A stretch of DNA of 64,000 nt, taken from positions 869,837-933,836 of the forward strand of contig NZ_FPBM01000001.1 of the NCBI RefSeq assembly GCF_900116715.1. Direction: 5' to 3'. The translations under genes and the position numbers were made by a program. Positions within the stretch are counted from its first letter, which is position 1. Each line of letters begins with the position of its first letter. Shown in pieces: positions 31,699 to 39,502 of the stretch. This DNA comes from Polaromonas sp. YR568 (GTDB lineage: Bacteria; Pseudomonadota; Gammaproteobacteria; Burkholderiales; Burkholderiaceae_C). The notes below the pieces were generated by a model. That model was not told where the DNA came from. It was given only the letters and a program-made list of their open reading frames with translations, and searched no databases.

Positions 31699-31856
31699 GG
31701 CTCTTTTCACGCGCTTGTGGTTACAGGGCGGTTACTAAACTTGCCCGGCACGATTCCGTAAATCAGTTTCAGGGCGGCGCCGCGCAGCCGGCGTCGGCGG
31801 GACGCCTCTCCACCTGTCAGCGCGGCGCTACTTGCCTGGCCGCGGGCCGCGCTTTT

Positions 31857-32438
31857 TTACTGCAGCGTGATTTCCACGCGCCGTGCTTCGGCGTTGCTGC
31901 CCCCGCCGGCCAGTTGCTCGGGTTTTTTCAGCTCGATCTGCCGCTCGGCAACGCCGGCCGCCTTCAGTGCGTCACGCACGGCGACGGCACGCTGCTTGGC
32001 CAGCGCTGCGTTTTTGGCCGCGTCACCGGTGGCGTCATGAAAGCCCGAGATGACCACCGTGCGGCCGGCCTTGGCGGCTTTCACCACATCGACCAGGGCG
32101 TTGGCGGCGCCGGCTGCCAGGTCGGCTTTGCCGGATTCGAAGTAGAAGCGCACCACGCCCTGCTCCACCGTCACGGTGGCGGCGTCTGTGGCGGCTTGCG
32201 AGGGTTGGCTGGCCGGGGGCGTGACCGCCGGGCTGACGGCGGATGCTGCCGCCGAGGAGACGGGCGCAGGCGCTGCTGCGGCTGCTGCAGCTCCGGTCGC
32301 TGCCGGCGTGGCGGGTGGCTGGCCCTTGTGAAGCCGGTGCAGGCTGATGCCAATGACCAGCGCCAGCACAAAGGCGATCAGGCCGAAAACAATCGCCAAC
32401 ACCAGGCCTTGCTGGCCATCATCGTCCTGAGAAAACAT
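31857..32438 (-). CDS. OmpA-domain envelope protein with single membrane anchor
   Basis: A 193-residue protein: one membrane segment (about residues 12-32, LVLAIVFGLIAFVLALVIG), an Ala/Pro/Ser-rich linker (about 42-90), then an OmpA-like peptidoglycan-binding domain (RFYFESGKADL, ISGFHDATGD, AKQRAVAVRDALKAAGV, ARRVEITL). It would tether peptidoglycan to the inner membrane. The start MFSQDDDGQQ at 32438 is chosen because it leads straight into the membrane segment. Monocistronic as far as can be seen. Confidence 0.82.
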   Translation of the reverse strand: MFSQDDDGQQGLVLAIVFGLIAFVLALVIGISLHRLHKGQPPATPAATGAAAAAAAPAPVSSAAASAVSPAVTPPASQPSQAATDAATVTVEQGVVRFYFESGKADLAAGAANALVDVVKAAKAGRTVVISGFHDATGDAAKNAALAKQRAVAVRDALKAAGVAERQIELKKPEQLAGGGSNAEARRVEITLQ

Positions 32439-32484
32439 TGCCCGACTCCCGTCACAAAAACTCTGCGCATTGTAAAGTGCGGCT

Positions 32485-33096
32485 GTGGAAAAAACAGCCA
32501 AACAACTCGCCGGCCCCGGCGCGAGCGTTTCGCGCAACCCGGCGCACATGCTGGAGACCGTCATCCGCGAGTGGGGCGGCAAAAGCGACCTCTGGATCTT
32601 TGCCTACGCCTCGCTCATCTGGCGGCCCGAGTTTGAACACGCCGAGGAACGCTTTGCCACCATCCACGGCTATCACCGCGCACTGAAGATGTGGAGCCGC
32701 CTGAACCGCGGCACGCCGGAATGCCCAGGCCTCGTCTTTGGCTTGCTGCATGGCGGCAGCTGCAAGGGCATGGTGTTTCGCATCCCCCGGGCGCAAGTTG
32801 CCAGCGCCTTGCCGGCACTGTGGGAGCGGGAAATGCCCAACGGCGTCTACGACCCCAAGTGGCTGCAATGCCAGACCGCCGAGGGTGACGTGCGAGCCCT
32901 CGCCTTCACGCTCTCAAAACGCAGCCCCAGCCACACTGGTGTGCTGAGCGAAGACGTTTACCGGCAGATTTTTTCAGACTCCTGCGGGCGCTACGGCACC
33001 ACGCGTGAGTATGCGCAACTCACCTACGACAAGCTGCGCACGCTGGGCATTCACGACCAGGCGCTGGGCAAGCTGCTGGCGCTGGTCAGCCGCTGA
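32485..33096 (+). CDS. Gamma-glutamylcyclotransferase (ChaC-like)
   Basis: A 203-residue ChaC/GGCT-fold protein. The fold's start motif is WIFAYASLIWRPEF, followed by YHRALKMWSRLNRG, PGLVFGLLHGGSCKGMVFRI and the catalytic acidic region ALWEREMPNGVY. ChaC enzymes release 5-oxoproline from glutathione. The start is a GTG at 32485, 6 nt after TAAAGT; an ATG at 32548 is possible. It is divergent from the OmpA-like gene. Confidence 0.85.
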   Translation: MEKTAKQLAGPGASVSRNPAHMLETVIREWGGKSDLWIFAYASLIWRPEFEHAEERFATIHGYHRALKMWSRLNRGTPECPGLVFGLLHGGSCKGMVFRIPRAQVASALPALWEREMPNGVYDPKWLQCQTAEGDVRALAFTLSKRSPSHTGVLSEDVYRQIFSDSCGRYGTTREYAQLTYDKLRTLGIHDQALGKLLALVSR

Positions 33097-33207
33097 AACG
33101 CATTCACCGCTTACATATCTTTCTCTCTCCACCTTGCCAGCAGGGGGCGTGCAGCCTACAGTGGGCCTTCTTTCTCAGACCTCTACAAAACATCAGGAGA
33201 CTGCACC

Positions 33208-33732
33208 ATGAACCACCTTCTGGCCCCGATTACGGCAGCCCTTGTAGCCCTTGTGCTCGGCGCCTGCGCATCCACCCCCAGCGGCCCGCGCGCGGTAGCC
33301 CAATTGCAAAGCACCACCGGCAACACCGCCAGCGGTACTGTCAGCTTTGTGCAAAGCGGCGGCAAGGTGCTGGTCTCGGGCGAGATACGCGGCCTCAAGC
33401 CCGGCGCGGAGCACGGCTTTCATGTGCATGAAAAAGGCGACTGCTCCAGCGGCGACGGCATGAGCGCCGGCGGGCATTTCAACCCCACCGGCCAGCCGCA
33501 CGGCAGCCACGCCGACATGGCCCATCACACCGGCGATTTGCCCAGCCTGAAGGCCGACGCCAGCGGCAATGCGAAGTTCAGCTTTGAATCAAGCACCATC
33601 ACGGTCGGCAGCGGCGCGACCGACATCGTGGGCAAGGGGCTGATTGTTCACCGCGACCCCGACGACTACAAAACCCAGCCCACCGGCAACGCCGGGCCCA
33701 GGCTGGCCTGCGCCGTTATTGCGCGCGCTTAA
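33208..33732 (+). CDS. sodC: Cu,Zn superoxide dismutase, lipoprotein
   Basis: A 174-residue periplasmic Cu/Zn SOD. Lipobox LGAC (residues about 17-20) marks a lipoprotein. Copper ligands are in HGFHVHEKGDC. The zinc region is GGHFNPTGQPHGSHADMAHHTGDLP, shown here in two parts: GGHFNP and HGSHADMAHHTGDLP. The final part is VHRDPDDYKTQPTGNAG. It removes superoxide at the cell surface. AGGAG precedes the ATG. Its 3' end overlaps the convergent mocA-type gene by 17 nt. Confidence 0.93.
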   Translation: MNHLLAPITAALVALVLGACASTPSGPRAVAQLQSTTGNTASGTVSFVQSGGKVLVSGEIRGLKPGAEHGFHVHEKGDCSSGDGMSAGGHFNPTGQPHGSHADMAHHTGDLPSLKADASGNAKFSFESSTITVGSGATDIVGKGLIVHRDPDDYKTQPTGNAGPRLACAVIARA

Positions 33733-34267
33733 GCAACGCTTCAGCGCGCCGCAGGTCGTCCAGCGTGTCGATGTCGGTGACGATGCCTTCATCGGTCACA
33801 TCCACGTACGCTACCGAATTAATAGCGGCTTGCGCCCGCACCACGGGCGCTGCGCCCTGATTTCCTTTTAGATCCAGCAGCGCGTCGCGGCACGCGGCCG
33901 AAAACCCGACCGGATGCCCGCGCGCGCCCTTGAACATTGGAACCACCACGGCATGCTGCGCCAGCGCGTGGGCCACGGCCCGCAGCGTAGCGGCCTGCAC
34001 CAGCGGCAAATCGCCCGGCAAGATCAACCAGCCCGCAGCATCAGGCGTGGCCCGCACGGCAGCGGCGATGGAGTCGCCCATGCCGGGATGGCCCGCATCT
34101 TCCACATGCCAGGGCAAGCCGCTGGCAGCCACGGCGTCCAGCGTGTGCTGCAGCACCGGCTTGCCGGCCAGCAAAGCCTGCAGCTTGTGCGTGCCGCCAC
34201 CCGATGCGGCAAAGCGCTCACCCCGGCCAGAGGCCAGCACAAGGACTGTGGGCTTGCCGCCTGCCAT
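33716..34267 (-). CDS. mocA: Molybdenum cofactor cytidylyltransferase-like protein (MocA/MobA family)
   Basis: A 183-residue nucleotidyltransferase: VLVLASGRGERF (nucleotide-binding loop), LILPGDLPLVQAATL (metal-binding Asp region) and GARGHPVGFS. It would make the cytosine-dinucleotide molybdenum cofactor needed by the hydroxylase encoded just upstream; the iorB stop and its ATG share a base. Copy B of a dispersed repeat (33807-33838) supplies about 11 residues (RAQAAINSVAY) near the C-terminus. Confidence 0.85.
   Translation of the reverse strand: MAGGKPTVLVLASGRGERFAASGGGTHKLQALLAGKPVLQHTLDAVAASGLPWHVEDAGHPGMGDSIAAAVRATPDAAGWLILPGDLPLVQAATLRAVAHALAQHAVVVPMFKGARGHPVGFSAACRDALLDLKGNQGAAPVVRAQAAINSVAYVDVTDEGIVTDIDTLDDLRRAEALLKRAQ
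33807..33838 (-). repeat. Dispersed palindromic repeat, copy B (inside mocA)
   Basis: On the plus strand: CGCTACCGAATTAATAGCGG then CTTGCGC, with GCTA...TAGC arms. Read on the minus strand it encodes RAQAAINSVAY within the MocA-like protein, in the same frame as copies C and D. Confidence 0.65.
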
Positions 34268-36555
34268 CACGCCAGCTTGAAGGGCAGCTCGCGCGGCGCC
34301 GGCTTGCCGGTGAGCTTGGCGATTGCATTCGCAAAGGCCGGGGCCAGCGGCGGCAGGCCGGGCTCGCCCAGGCCGGTGGGCGCGTCGGCGCTGGGCACGA
34401 TGAACACGGCCACCGTAGGCATGTCGGTGATGCGCGGCACCGGGAAGTCGCCGAAGTTGCTTTGCTCGACCACGCCGTCCTTGAGCGTGATGGCCGCACC
34501 CGGCAGGCACATCGACAAGCCCATCAGCGCCGCGCCCTGCACCTGCGCTTCAACACTGGTCGGGTTGATGGCGAGGTTGCAATGTACGCCCGCAGTGATG
34601 CTGTGCAGCACCGGCGTGCTGTCTTTGACGGAGGCTTCGACCACATAGGCAATCACGGTGTTGAAGGACTCATGCACCGCCACACCCCATGCGCGGCCGG
34701 CGGCCAAGGTGCGTTTGCCGTAGCCGGATTTATCGACCGCCAGTTGCAGCGCGGCTGCGTGGCGCGGGTGCTTGCTGCCGAACTGCTTCATGCGGTAGGC
34801 CACCGGGTCTTGCCCGGTGCTGCGCGCAATCTCGTCGATCAGCGTTTCCATCACATAGGCGGTGTGGGTGGAGCCCACGCTGCGCCACCAGAGCACCGGC
34901 ACATTGATTTTGGGGTGATGCACGGAAAGACGCATCGGAATATCGTACGGCTCTTTCATGCCTTCGACCATGGTGCCGTCCACACCGTCTTTCACCAGGA
35001 AGCTTTCAAACGGCGTGCCGCCCAGGATGGACTGGCCGACGATGACGTGGTCCCAGGCGAGGATCTCGCCGTCAGCATTGAAGCCGATCTCTGCGCGATG
35101 CACATGCATGGGCCGGTAGTAGCCGCCCTTGATGTCGTCTTCACGGCTCCACAGCGTGCGCACCGCAGCCGTGAGCCCCGCCCCGCGCGCGGCACGAGCC
35201 ACGTTGCAGGCTTCGACCACGTACTCGCTGGTGCCGATCGCGCGGCGGCCAAAACCGCCGCCAGCCATCTGCACATTCATCTTGACGTTTTGCGGCGCCA
35301 CGCCCAGCGCTTTTGAGGCGGCCAGCGTGTCCAGCCCCGGCATCTGCGTGCCCAGCCAGAGTTCGGCCTTCGCATCCGCGCCCTGCCCGCTCAGCTGCAC
35401 GGTGCAATTGAGCGGCTCCATGGGCGCATGGGCCAGGTAAGGAAAGGCAAACTCGGCGCTGATTTTTTTCGGCGCCGTTGCCAGCTTGCTGATGTCGTCG
35501 TTGTATTTGAGTGCGCCGGTTTTCTGCGCCAGCGCGCGGTAGCTGGCCAGTTGCTGCGCGCTGTCGACCTTCTCGACGCCGCTGGTGTCCCACTCGACCT
35601 TGAGTGCGTCGCGACCCTGCTTGGCAGACCAGTAGCCCTCAGCCACCACCGCCACGCCCTCGCCGCCGCGGTCCAGCGGCACACGCAGCACGGCTTTCAC
35701 GCCGGGCACGGCGCGGGCTGCTGCATCGTCCAGCGATTTGACCTTGCCGGCAAACACCGGCGGATGCGCCACCACCGCCGTCAGCATGCCGGGCAGGCGC
35801 ACGTCGATGCCGTAGCTTTGGCCGCCGGTGGATTTGGCGCGTGCGTCAAGCCGCCCCGTGGGCTGGCCGATGATGCGGAACTGTTTCGGGTCCTTGAGCG
35901 TGACGGCCTCCGGCACCGGCAGTTTCATCGCCGCTTCAGCCAGCTCGCCATACGTCAGTCGCTTGCCGCCGGGGCCGATCACCACGCCTTGCTGGGTGCG
36001 CAGGCTGCCCGCGTCGACCCCCCATTGCGCCGCAGCCGCCGAGACCAGCATGGCGCGGGTGCGTGCGCCCAGCTCGCGGTACTGCGTGTAGGAATTTTTG
36101 ATCGAGCCCGAGCCGCCCGTCAGGTGCATGCCGAAAGCCGGGTCCACATAGGCCGGGTCGGCCGTGCCGTGCTGGCTTTTGACGAGCGCCCAGTCTGCGT
36201 CCAGCTCTTCCGCCAGGATCATGGGGAGCCCGGTCTGCACGCCCTGCCCGAACTCGAGCCGGTTGATGGTGACGGTTACCGTGCCGTCGCGGTCAATGCG
36301 AACGAAGGCCGAGGGTTGCTGCGTGGGCTTGAGGCCGGATGGCGCACCGGCAGGCGCCGTGGTTTGGGCTTGTGAGAGCAGCGGAAAAGCGCCGAGTGCA
36401 AAGCCGCCGGCCGTCGCGACCTTGAGGAAGCTGCGGCGCGGCAGTTCGGCGTCCGCTATGGTTTTGGTAGCTGCCTGCGCTTTTTGCATCAGGGCTTGAA
36501 GGCCTTTTGGCAACTGCGAAGCGATGTCGAAGGTGTCTGTGGAGTTGGAATACAT
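34267..36555 (-). CDS. iorB: Molybdenum hydroxylase large subunit (isoquinoline 1-oxidoreductase beta-like, periplasmic)
   Basis: A 762-residue xanthine-dehydrogenase-family molybdopterin subunit. A Tat motif RRSFLKVATAGG lies about 40 residues in, followed by a hydrophobic stretch ending near SQAQ. Cofactor motifs include MAGGGFGRRAIG and PTGLGEPGLPPLAPA (catalytic Glu region). It hydroxylates an N-heteroaromatic or an aldehyde, passing electrons through the 2Fe-2S subunit. Copy C of the dispersed repeat encodes KAQAATKTIAD just before the Tat motif, lengthening the n-region. Start 36555 (MYSNSTDTFD) is likely. Confidence 0.88.
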   Translation of the reverse strand: MYSNSTDTFDIASQLPKGLQALMQKAQAATKTIADAELPRRSFLKVATAGGFALGAFPLLSQAQTTAPAGAPSGLKPTQQPSAFVRIDRDGTVTVTINRLEFGQGVQTGLPMILAEELDADWALVKSQHGTADPAYVDPAFGMHLTGGSGSIKNSYTQYRELGARTRAMLVSAAAAQWGVDAGSLRTQQGVVIGPGGKRLTYGELAEAAMKLPVPEAVTLKDPKQFRIIGQPTGRLDARAKSTGGQSYGIDVRLPGMLTAVVAHPPVFAGKVKSLDDAAARAVPGVKAVLRVPLDRGGEGVAVVAEGYWSAKQGRDALKVEWDTSGVEKVDSAQQLASYRALAQKTGALKYNDDISKLATAPKKISAEFAFPYLAHAPMEPLNCTVQLSGQGADAKAELWLGTQMPGLDTLAASKALGVAPQNVKMNVQMAGGGFGRRAIGTSEYVVEACNVARAARGAGLTAAVRTLWSREDDIKGGYYRPMHVHRAEIGFNADGEILAWDHVIVGQSILGGTPFESFLVKDGVDGTMVEGMKEPYDIPMRLSVHHPKINVPVLWWRSVGSTHTAYVMETLIDEIARSTGQDPVAYRMKQFGSKHPRHAAALQLAVDKSGYGKRTLAAGRAWGVAVHESFNTVIAYVVEASVKDSTPVLHSITAGVHCNLAINPTSVEAQVQGAALMGLSMCLPGAAITLKDGVVEQSNFGDFPVPRITDMPTVAVFIVPSADAPTGLGEPGLPPLAPAFANAIAKLTGKPAPRELPFKLA
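36452..36485 (-). repeat. Dispersed palindromic repeat, copy C (inside iorB 5' end)
   Basis: On the plus strand: CCGCTATGGTTTTGGTAGCT then GCCTGCGC, with GCTA/TAGC arms. The minus strand codes for KAQAATKTIAD, aligned residue by residue with the peptides from copies B and D. Confidence 0.6.
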
Positions 36556-36568
36556 GATGTGTTCTCCT

Positions 36569-37027
36569 TCAAGCCAGTGCCAGGGCGGCGTCTTTGATGG
36601 CAGCGCGGATGCGCACATAGGTGCCGCAGCGGCAGATGTTGCCGGCCATGGCGCCGTCGATGTCGGCGTCGCTGGGTTTGGTGTTGGTTTTGAGCAAGGC
36701 GGTGGCGCTCATCACCTGGCCGCTCTGACAGTAGCCACACTGCGCCACGTCGTGTTTGACCCAGGCGTCCTGAACCGCCTTGCCGACGCGGTCGGTGGCC
36801 ACGGCTTCGATGGTGGTGATCTTCTGGCCGGCGGCGGCAGAAATCGGCGTGATGCACGAGCGTATGGCCGCGCCGTTGAGATGCACGGTGCACGCGCCGC
36901 ACAGCGCCGCGCCGCAGCCGAACTTGGTGCCTGTCATGCCCAGCGTGTCACGCAGGGCCCAGAGGATGGGGGTGGATTCGTCGGCGTTGACGGGTGTGTC
37001 CTTGCCGTTGATGTTGAGGGTGGGCAT
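36569..37027 (-). CDS. iorA: Molybdenum hydroxylase [2Fe-2S] subunit (isoquinoline 1-oxidoreductase alpha-like)
   Basis: A 152-residue protein with two 2Fe-2S domains. The plant-type ferredoxin cluster is in KFGCGAALCGACTVHLNG with the preceding Cys region, and the C-terminal helical cluster has CGYCQSGQVMSA and GNICRCGTYVRIRAAI. It relays electrons from the molybdenum centre of IorB. It begins the iorA-iorB-mocA operon. CGAAT-N4-ATTCG 70 nt upstream is the likely operator of the TetR-type regulator. Confidence 0.93.
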   Translation of the reverse strand: MPTLNINGKDTPVNADESTPILWALRDTLGMTGTKFGCGAALCGACTVHLNGAAIRSCITPISAAAGQKITTIEAVATDRVGKAVQDAWVKHDVAQCGYCQSGQVMSATALLKTNTKPSDADIDGAMAGNICRCGTYVRIRAAIKDAALALA

Positions 37028-37096
37028 CGTGGAACTCCTTGCGGTTTTTATGAGTGGGGAAAGGTCAAGGGGAAGGGTCAGGGAAAAACTACTTGT

Positions 37097-37110
37097 CGAA
37101 TTTATATTCG
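37097..37110. promoter_or_regulatory. Candidate TetR operator upstream of iorA
   Basis: CGAAT-TTAT-ATTCG is a perfect 5-bp inverted repeat. The same CGAAT-N4-ATTCG occurs upstream of the tetR-type gene (37781-37794), and the 9-mer GAATATAAA is shared by the two regions on opposite strands. Confidence 0.6.
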
Positions 37111-37189
37111 CTTAAATCAGGGTTGTATCCGTAAAAACTTGGGGCTGTCGAGAACAGGGGTATTGCCCTTTCAGGGGCGTTTCAAAAAT

Positions 37190-37762
37190 TCAGGCCTTGA
37201 TGGCATCCCAGCACAGGGTAAAGGCCGCCTGGTGCACGGCCTCGTCATCGGGCAGCACCTGGGTGCGTATCAGGTTGGCGGTTTCACGGACCGAGCCCAC
37301 CAGGCTGGCCGTCAGCAAAGGCAGGGGCACGGGTTTGAGGATTTCCTGCTTCTGGCCTTCTTCCATCAGTGCCAGAAAGCCCGCGGCCAGCCGGGTCGAT
37401 AGCTCACGGTTGCCTTGCGTGAACCATTGGGAGTTGTAGTACTGCTCCTGGAACACCACCTCAGCGTAGCGCTCCAGCCGGTGCCGCAGCAGGTTGCCCC
37501 AGATCAGCCGCACCCGGCTGCGCAGCGAGGCGCCGGGCTCGACACCCGCCATCAGGCGCTGCACGGTCGCGGTCTTGGCCTCTTCATAGAGCTGGCTGAT
37601 CAGCTCGTCTTTGGAAGGGTAATAGACGTAGAGCGTGCTGGTGGCGATGCCGGCGGTGCGGGCGATGTCGGCCATGGTCAGCCCGCTCAGGCCGGTCTGG
37701 GCCACCAGGTTGAAGGTGGCCTCGGCAATGGCGCGCTGCTTTTCGTCGTCTTTGGGCTTCAT
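37190..37762 (-). CDS. TetR-family transcriptional regulator
   Basis: A 190-residue TetR regulator. The HTH is LTMADIARTAGIATSTLYVY then YPSKDELISQLY. The C-terminal ligand domain is not assignable. It lies upstream of iorA on the same strand and shares palindromes with the iorA promoter region, so it probably represses itself and the molybdenum hydroxylase operon until an aromatic or aldehyde ligand is present. Confidence 0.9.
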   Translation of the reverse strand: MKPKDDEKQRAIAEATFNLVAQTGLSGLTMADIARTAGIATSTLYVYYPSKDELISQLYEEAKTATVQRLMAGVEPGASLRSRVRLIWGNLLRHRLERYAEVVFQEQYYNSQWFTQGNRELSTRLAAGFLALMEEGQKQEILKPVPLPLLTASLVGSVRETANLIRTQVLPDDEAVHQAAFTLCWDAIKA

Positions 37763-37770
37763 GAAGCGTT

Positions 37771-37794
37771 TGAATATAAACGAATATTAATTCG
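37771..37794. promoter_or_regulatory. Candidate autoregulatory operator of the TetR gene
   Basis: CGAAT-ATTA-ATTCG (37781-37794) is a perfect 5-bp inverted repeat like that upstream of iorA. It is preceded by an overlapping CGTTT-N6-AAACG dyad. It lies 9-32 nt upstream of the tetR-type start codon. Confidence 0.6.
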
Positions 37795-37876
37795 GCAACA
37801 AGCTTGACCCCTTCACGCCACCCAACCAGCACCCGCCGCAGGCAGGGATATGGCCCATGCGGGCACAATCGGAAGC

Positions 37877-38527
37877 ATGAGCCAGCCCACCTCCTCCATC
37901 GCAGACCTGCGCAAAAGCTACGAGCGCGCCGAACTCAACGAAGACGCATCGCAAGCCGATCCGCTCAAACAGTTTGACCAATGGCTCAAGGAAGCCATCG
38001 CAGCCGAAGTGCCCGAACCCAACGCCATGACACTGGCCACCGTGGCCAGCAACCTGCGCCCCTCCACCCGCATCGTGCTGATCAAGGGCTATGACGAACG
38101 CGGCATCACCTGGTTCACCAACTACGACAGCCGCAAAGGCCAGGAACTGGCCGGCAACCCGTATGCGGCCCTGCAATTCCATTGGGTGGAGCTTGAACGC
38201 GTGGTGCGCATCGAAGGTGTGGTCGAGAAAGTATCCGACGAAGAAAGCGACGCCTACTTCAACAGCCGCCCACTCGATTCACGCATAGGCGCCTGGGCCA
38301 GCCCGCAAAGCGAAGTGATCACCGGGCGCAGCGTGCTGGTGGCCAATGCGGCCAAATACGGCGCCAAGTTTTTGCTGCAGCCCCCGCGTCCGCCGCACTG
38401 GGGCGGCTACCGACTGAAGCCCGACAACTGGCAGTTCTGGCAGGGGCGCAAGAGCCGCTTGCATGACCGGTTGCGGTATACCTTGCAAGGTGATGCGAGC
38501 TGGTTGCGCGAACGGCTGGCGCCTTAA
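37877..38527 (+). CDS. pdxH: Pyridoxamine 5'-phosphate oxidase
   Basis: A 216-residue flavoprotein: [15 protein letters not shown] at the start, FMN-binding [36 protein letters not shown], and the C-terminal [16 protein letters not shown] with RLHDRLRY, all characteristic. It makes pyridoxal 5'-phosphate. The ATG at 37877 matches family length; CACAAT ends 7 nt before it. It marks the left edge of the 38.5-40.6-kb island. Confidence 0.95.
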   Translation: MSQPTSSIADLRKSYERAELNEDASQADPLKQFDQWLKEAIAAEVPEPNAMTLATVASNLRPSTRIVLIKGYDERGITWFTNYDSRKGQELAGNPYAALQFHWVELERVVRIEGVVEKVSDEESDAYFNSRPLDSRIGAWASPQSEVITGRSVLVANAAKYGAKFLLQPPRPPHWGGYRLKPDNWQFWQGRKSRLHDRLRYTLQGDASWLRERLAP

Positions 38528-38721
38528 AGGCACACGGAATCTTGAATGCGAAAAAGCGTCTCTACACCCATGACGTTGCTGCAACCCTTGCGAGGGTCTG
38601 TAGCCTCTAAGTTAGGGCGGAATGCCGAGTAGCAATACCTGCGGACCGTAGATGCGCGCACGCTCGTGAGGACGCCCGTATCGACTGCCATTAGACAGGT
38701 GCCGCGCTCGCGCTTACTTTG

Positions 38722-39402
38722 TTAATCCCACGGTTCGCTCATTTGCCCACAAGACAGACATACGACCCCATTCCAAGGGCCATACGTGCCGCACGTCGGG
38801 CACCGCCAAGAATGATGCGGATTCGGATCAGTAGGCGCGATTCCCGCCCGTCGGCCGTCGGTCACCGTCGCGATGCCATTACCGCCACGCACGACGGTCC
38901 AGCCGCGAAGCAACTCGAGGACCGGTTGGGCTCCAGGGACCAACGGCTGGTGATCTAAGTCACCGAGCAGCGAAACGAGCTCTTCGCGTGTGATGACGTT
39001 TGCCTCGAGTGCGGACTCCAGCTTTCCTAGAATTCGACCCTTCTCTCGATCTTCGGTAGTTCGTCGCGCTATCTTGGCTGCCGAATCTGACCTGCGCCCA
39101 ACCATATCTAAGAGTGCGAGCATCGCCGGGGAAGGCCCGTACAGCCTCTTTCCCTTTGAAGAGTTGCAGTTCCCGTGACAGGGAACCCAATTTCGAAAGC
39201 TGTTGATTTCGAACTCTGGGCCGAGTCCATACGTGCGTCGAATTTCGTCAAGAAGCCCAGGCTTATCCTCAACAGATTCGGGAATTACGTGGTCGACGGT
39301 CGTCTGGGGATATGCAATTGGTTTGCCACACCAGAAGCACTGACCATCGAAAGCATGCCACACGCCGAATTTCTCGGCTGCCATGAATTTGTGCTTCGCC
39401 AT
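38722..39402 (-). CDS. HNH endonuclease with C-terminal zinc ribbon
   Basis: A 226-residue protein. The HNH/ICEA-type core has C22-x2-C25 (CFWCGKP), H38 in TTVDHVIPES, N71-W, C75-H76 and N80 in CHGNCNSSKGKR, so metal and catalytic positions look intact. A helical middle (about 95-170) leads to a zinc ribbon C201-x2-C204 ... C215-x2-C218. It should nick or cut DNA. It lies 100 nt downstream of the TIR-like gene on the same strand, in a lower-GC island, so the two may be one module. Target and trigger are unknown. Confidence 0.82.
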   Translation of the reverse strand: MAKHKFMAAEKFGVWHAFDGQCFWCGKPIAYPQTTVDHVIPESVEDKPGLLDEIRRTYGLGPEFEINSFRNWVPCHGNCNSSKGKRLYGPSPAMLALLDMVGRRSDSAAKIARRTTEDREKGRILGKLESALEANVITREELVSLLGDLDHQPLVPGAQPVLELLRGWTVVRGGNGIATVTDGRRAGIAPTDPNPHHSWRCPTCGTYGPWNGVVCLSCGQMSEPWD

Positions 39403-39502
39403 TCGGTCCTGCCCTATCTAACATCGAAGCTGGCTGATGAACAACAGACCGACGAAGCCGGCCGACAGGATGTCAGCCCGAACGACCTGTTGTTCCTCAT
39501 AT

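Noticed and set aside
38528..38721. Possible tRNA or attachment-site remnant after pdxH
   Set aside because: No cloverleaf could be folded by eye and no direct repeat matching the region near 40600 was found.
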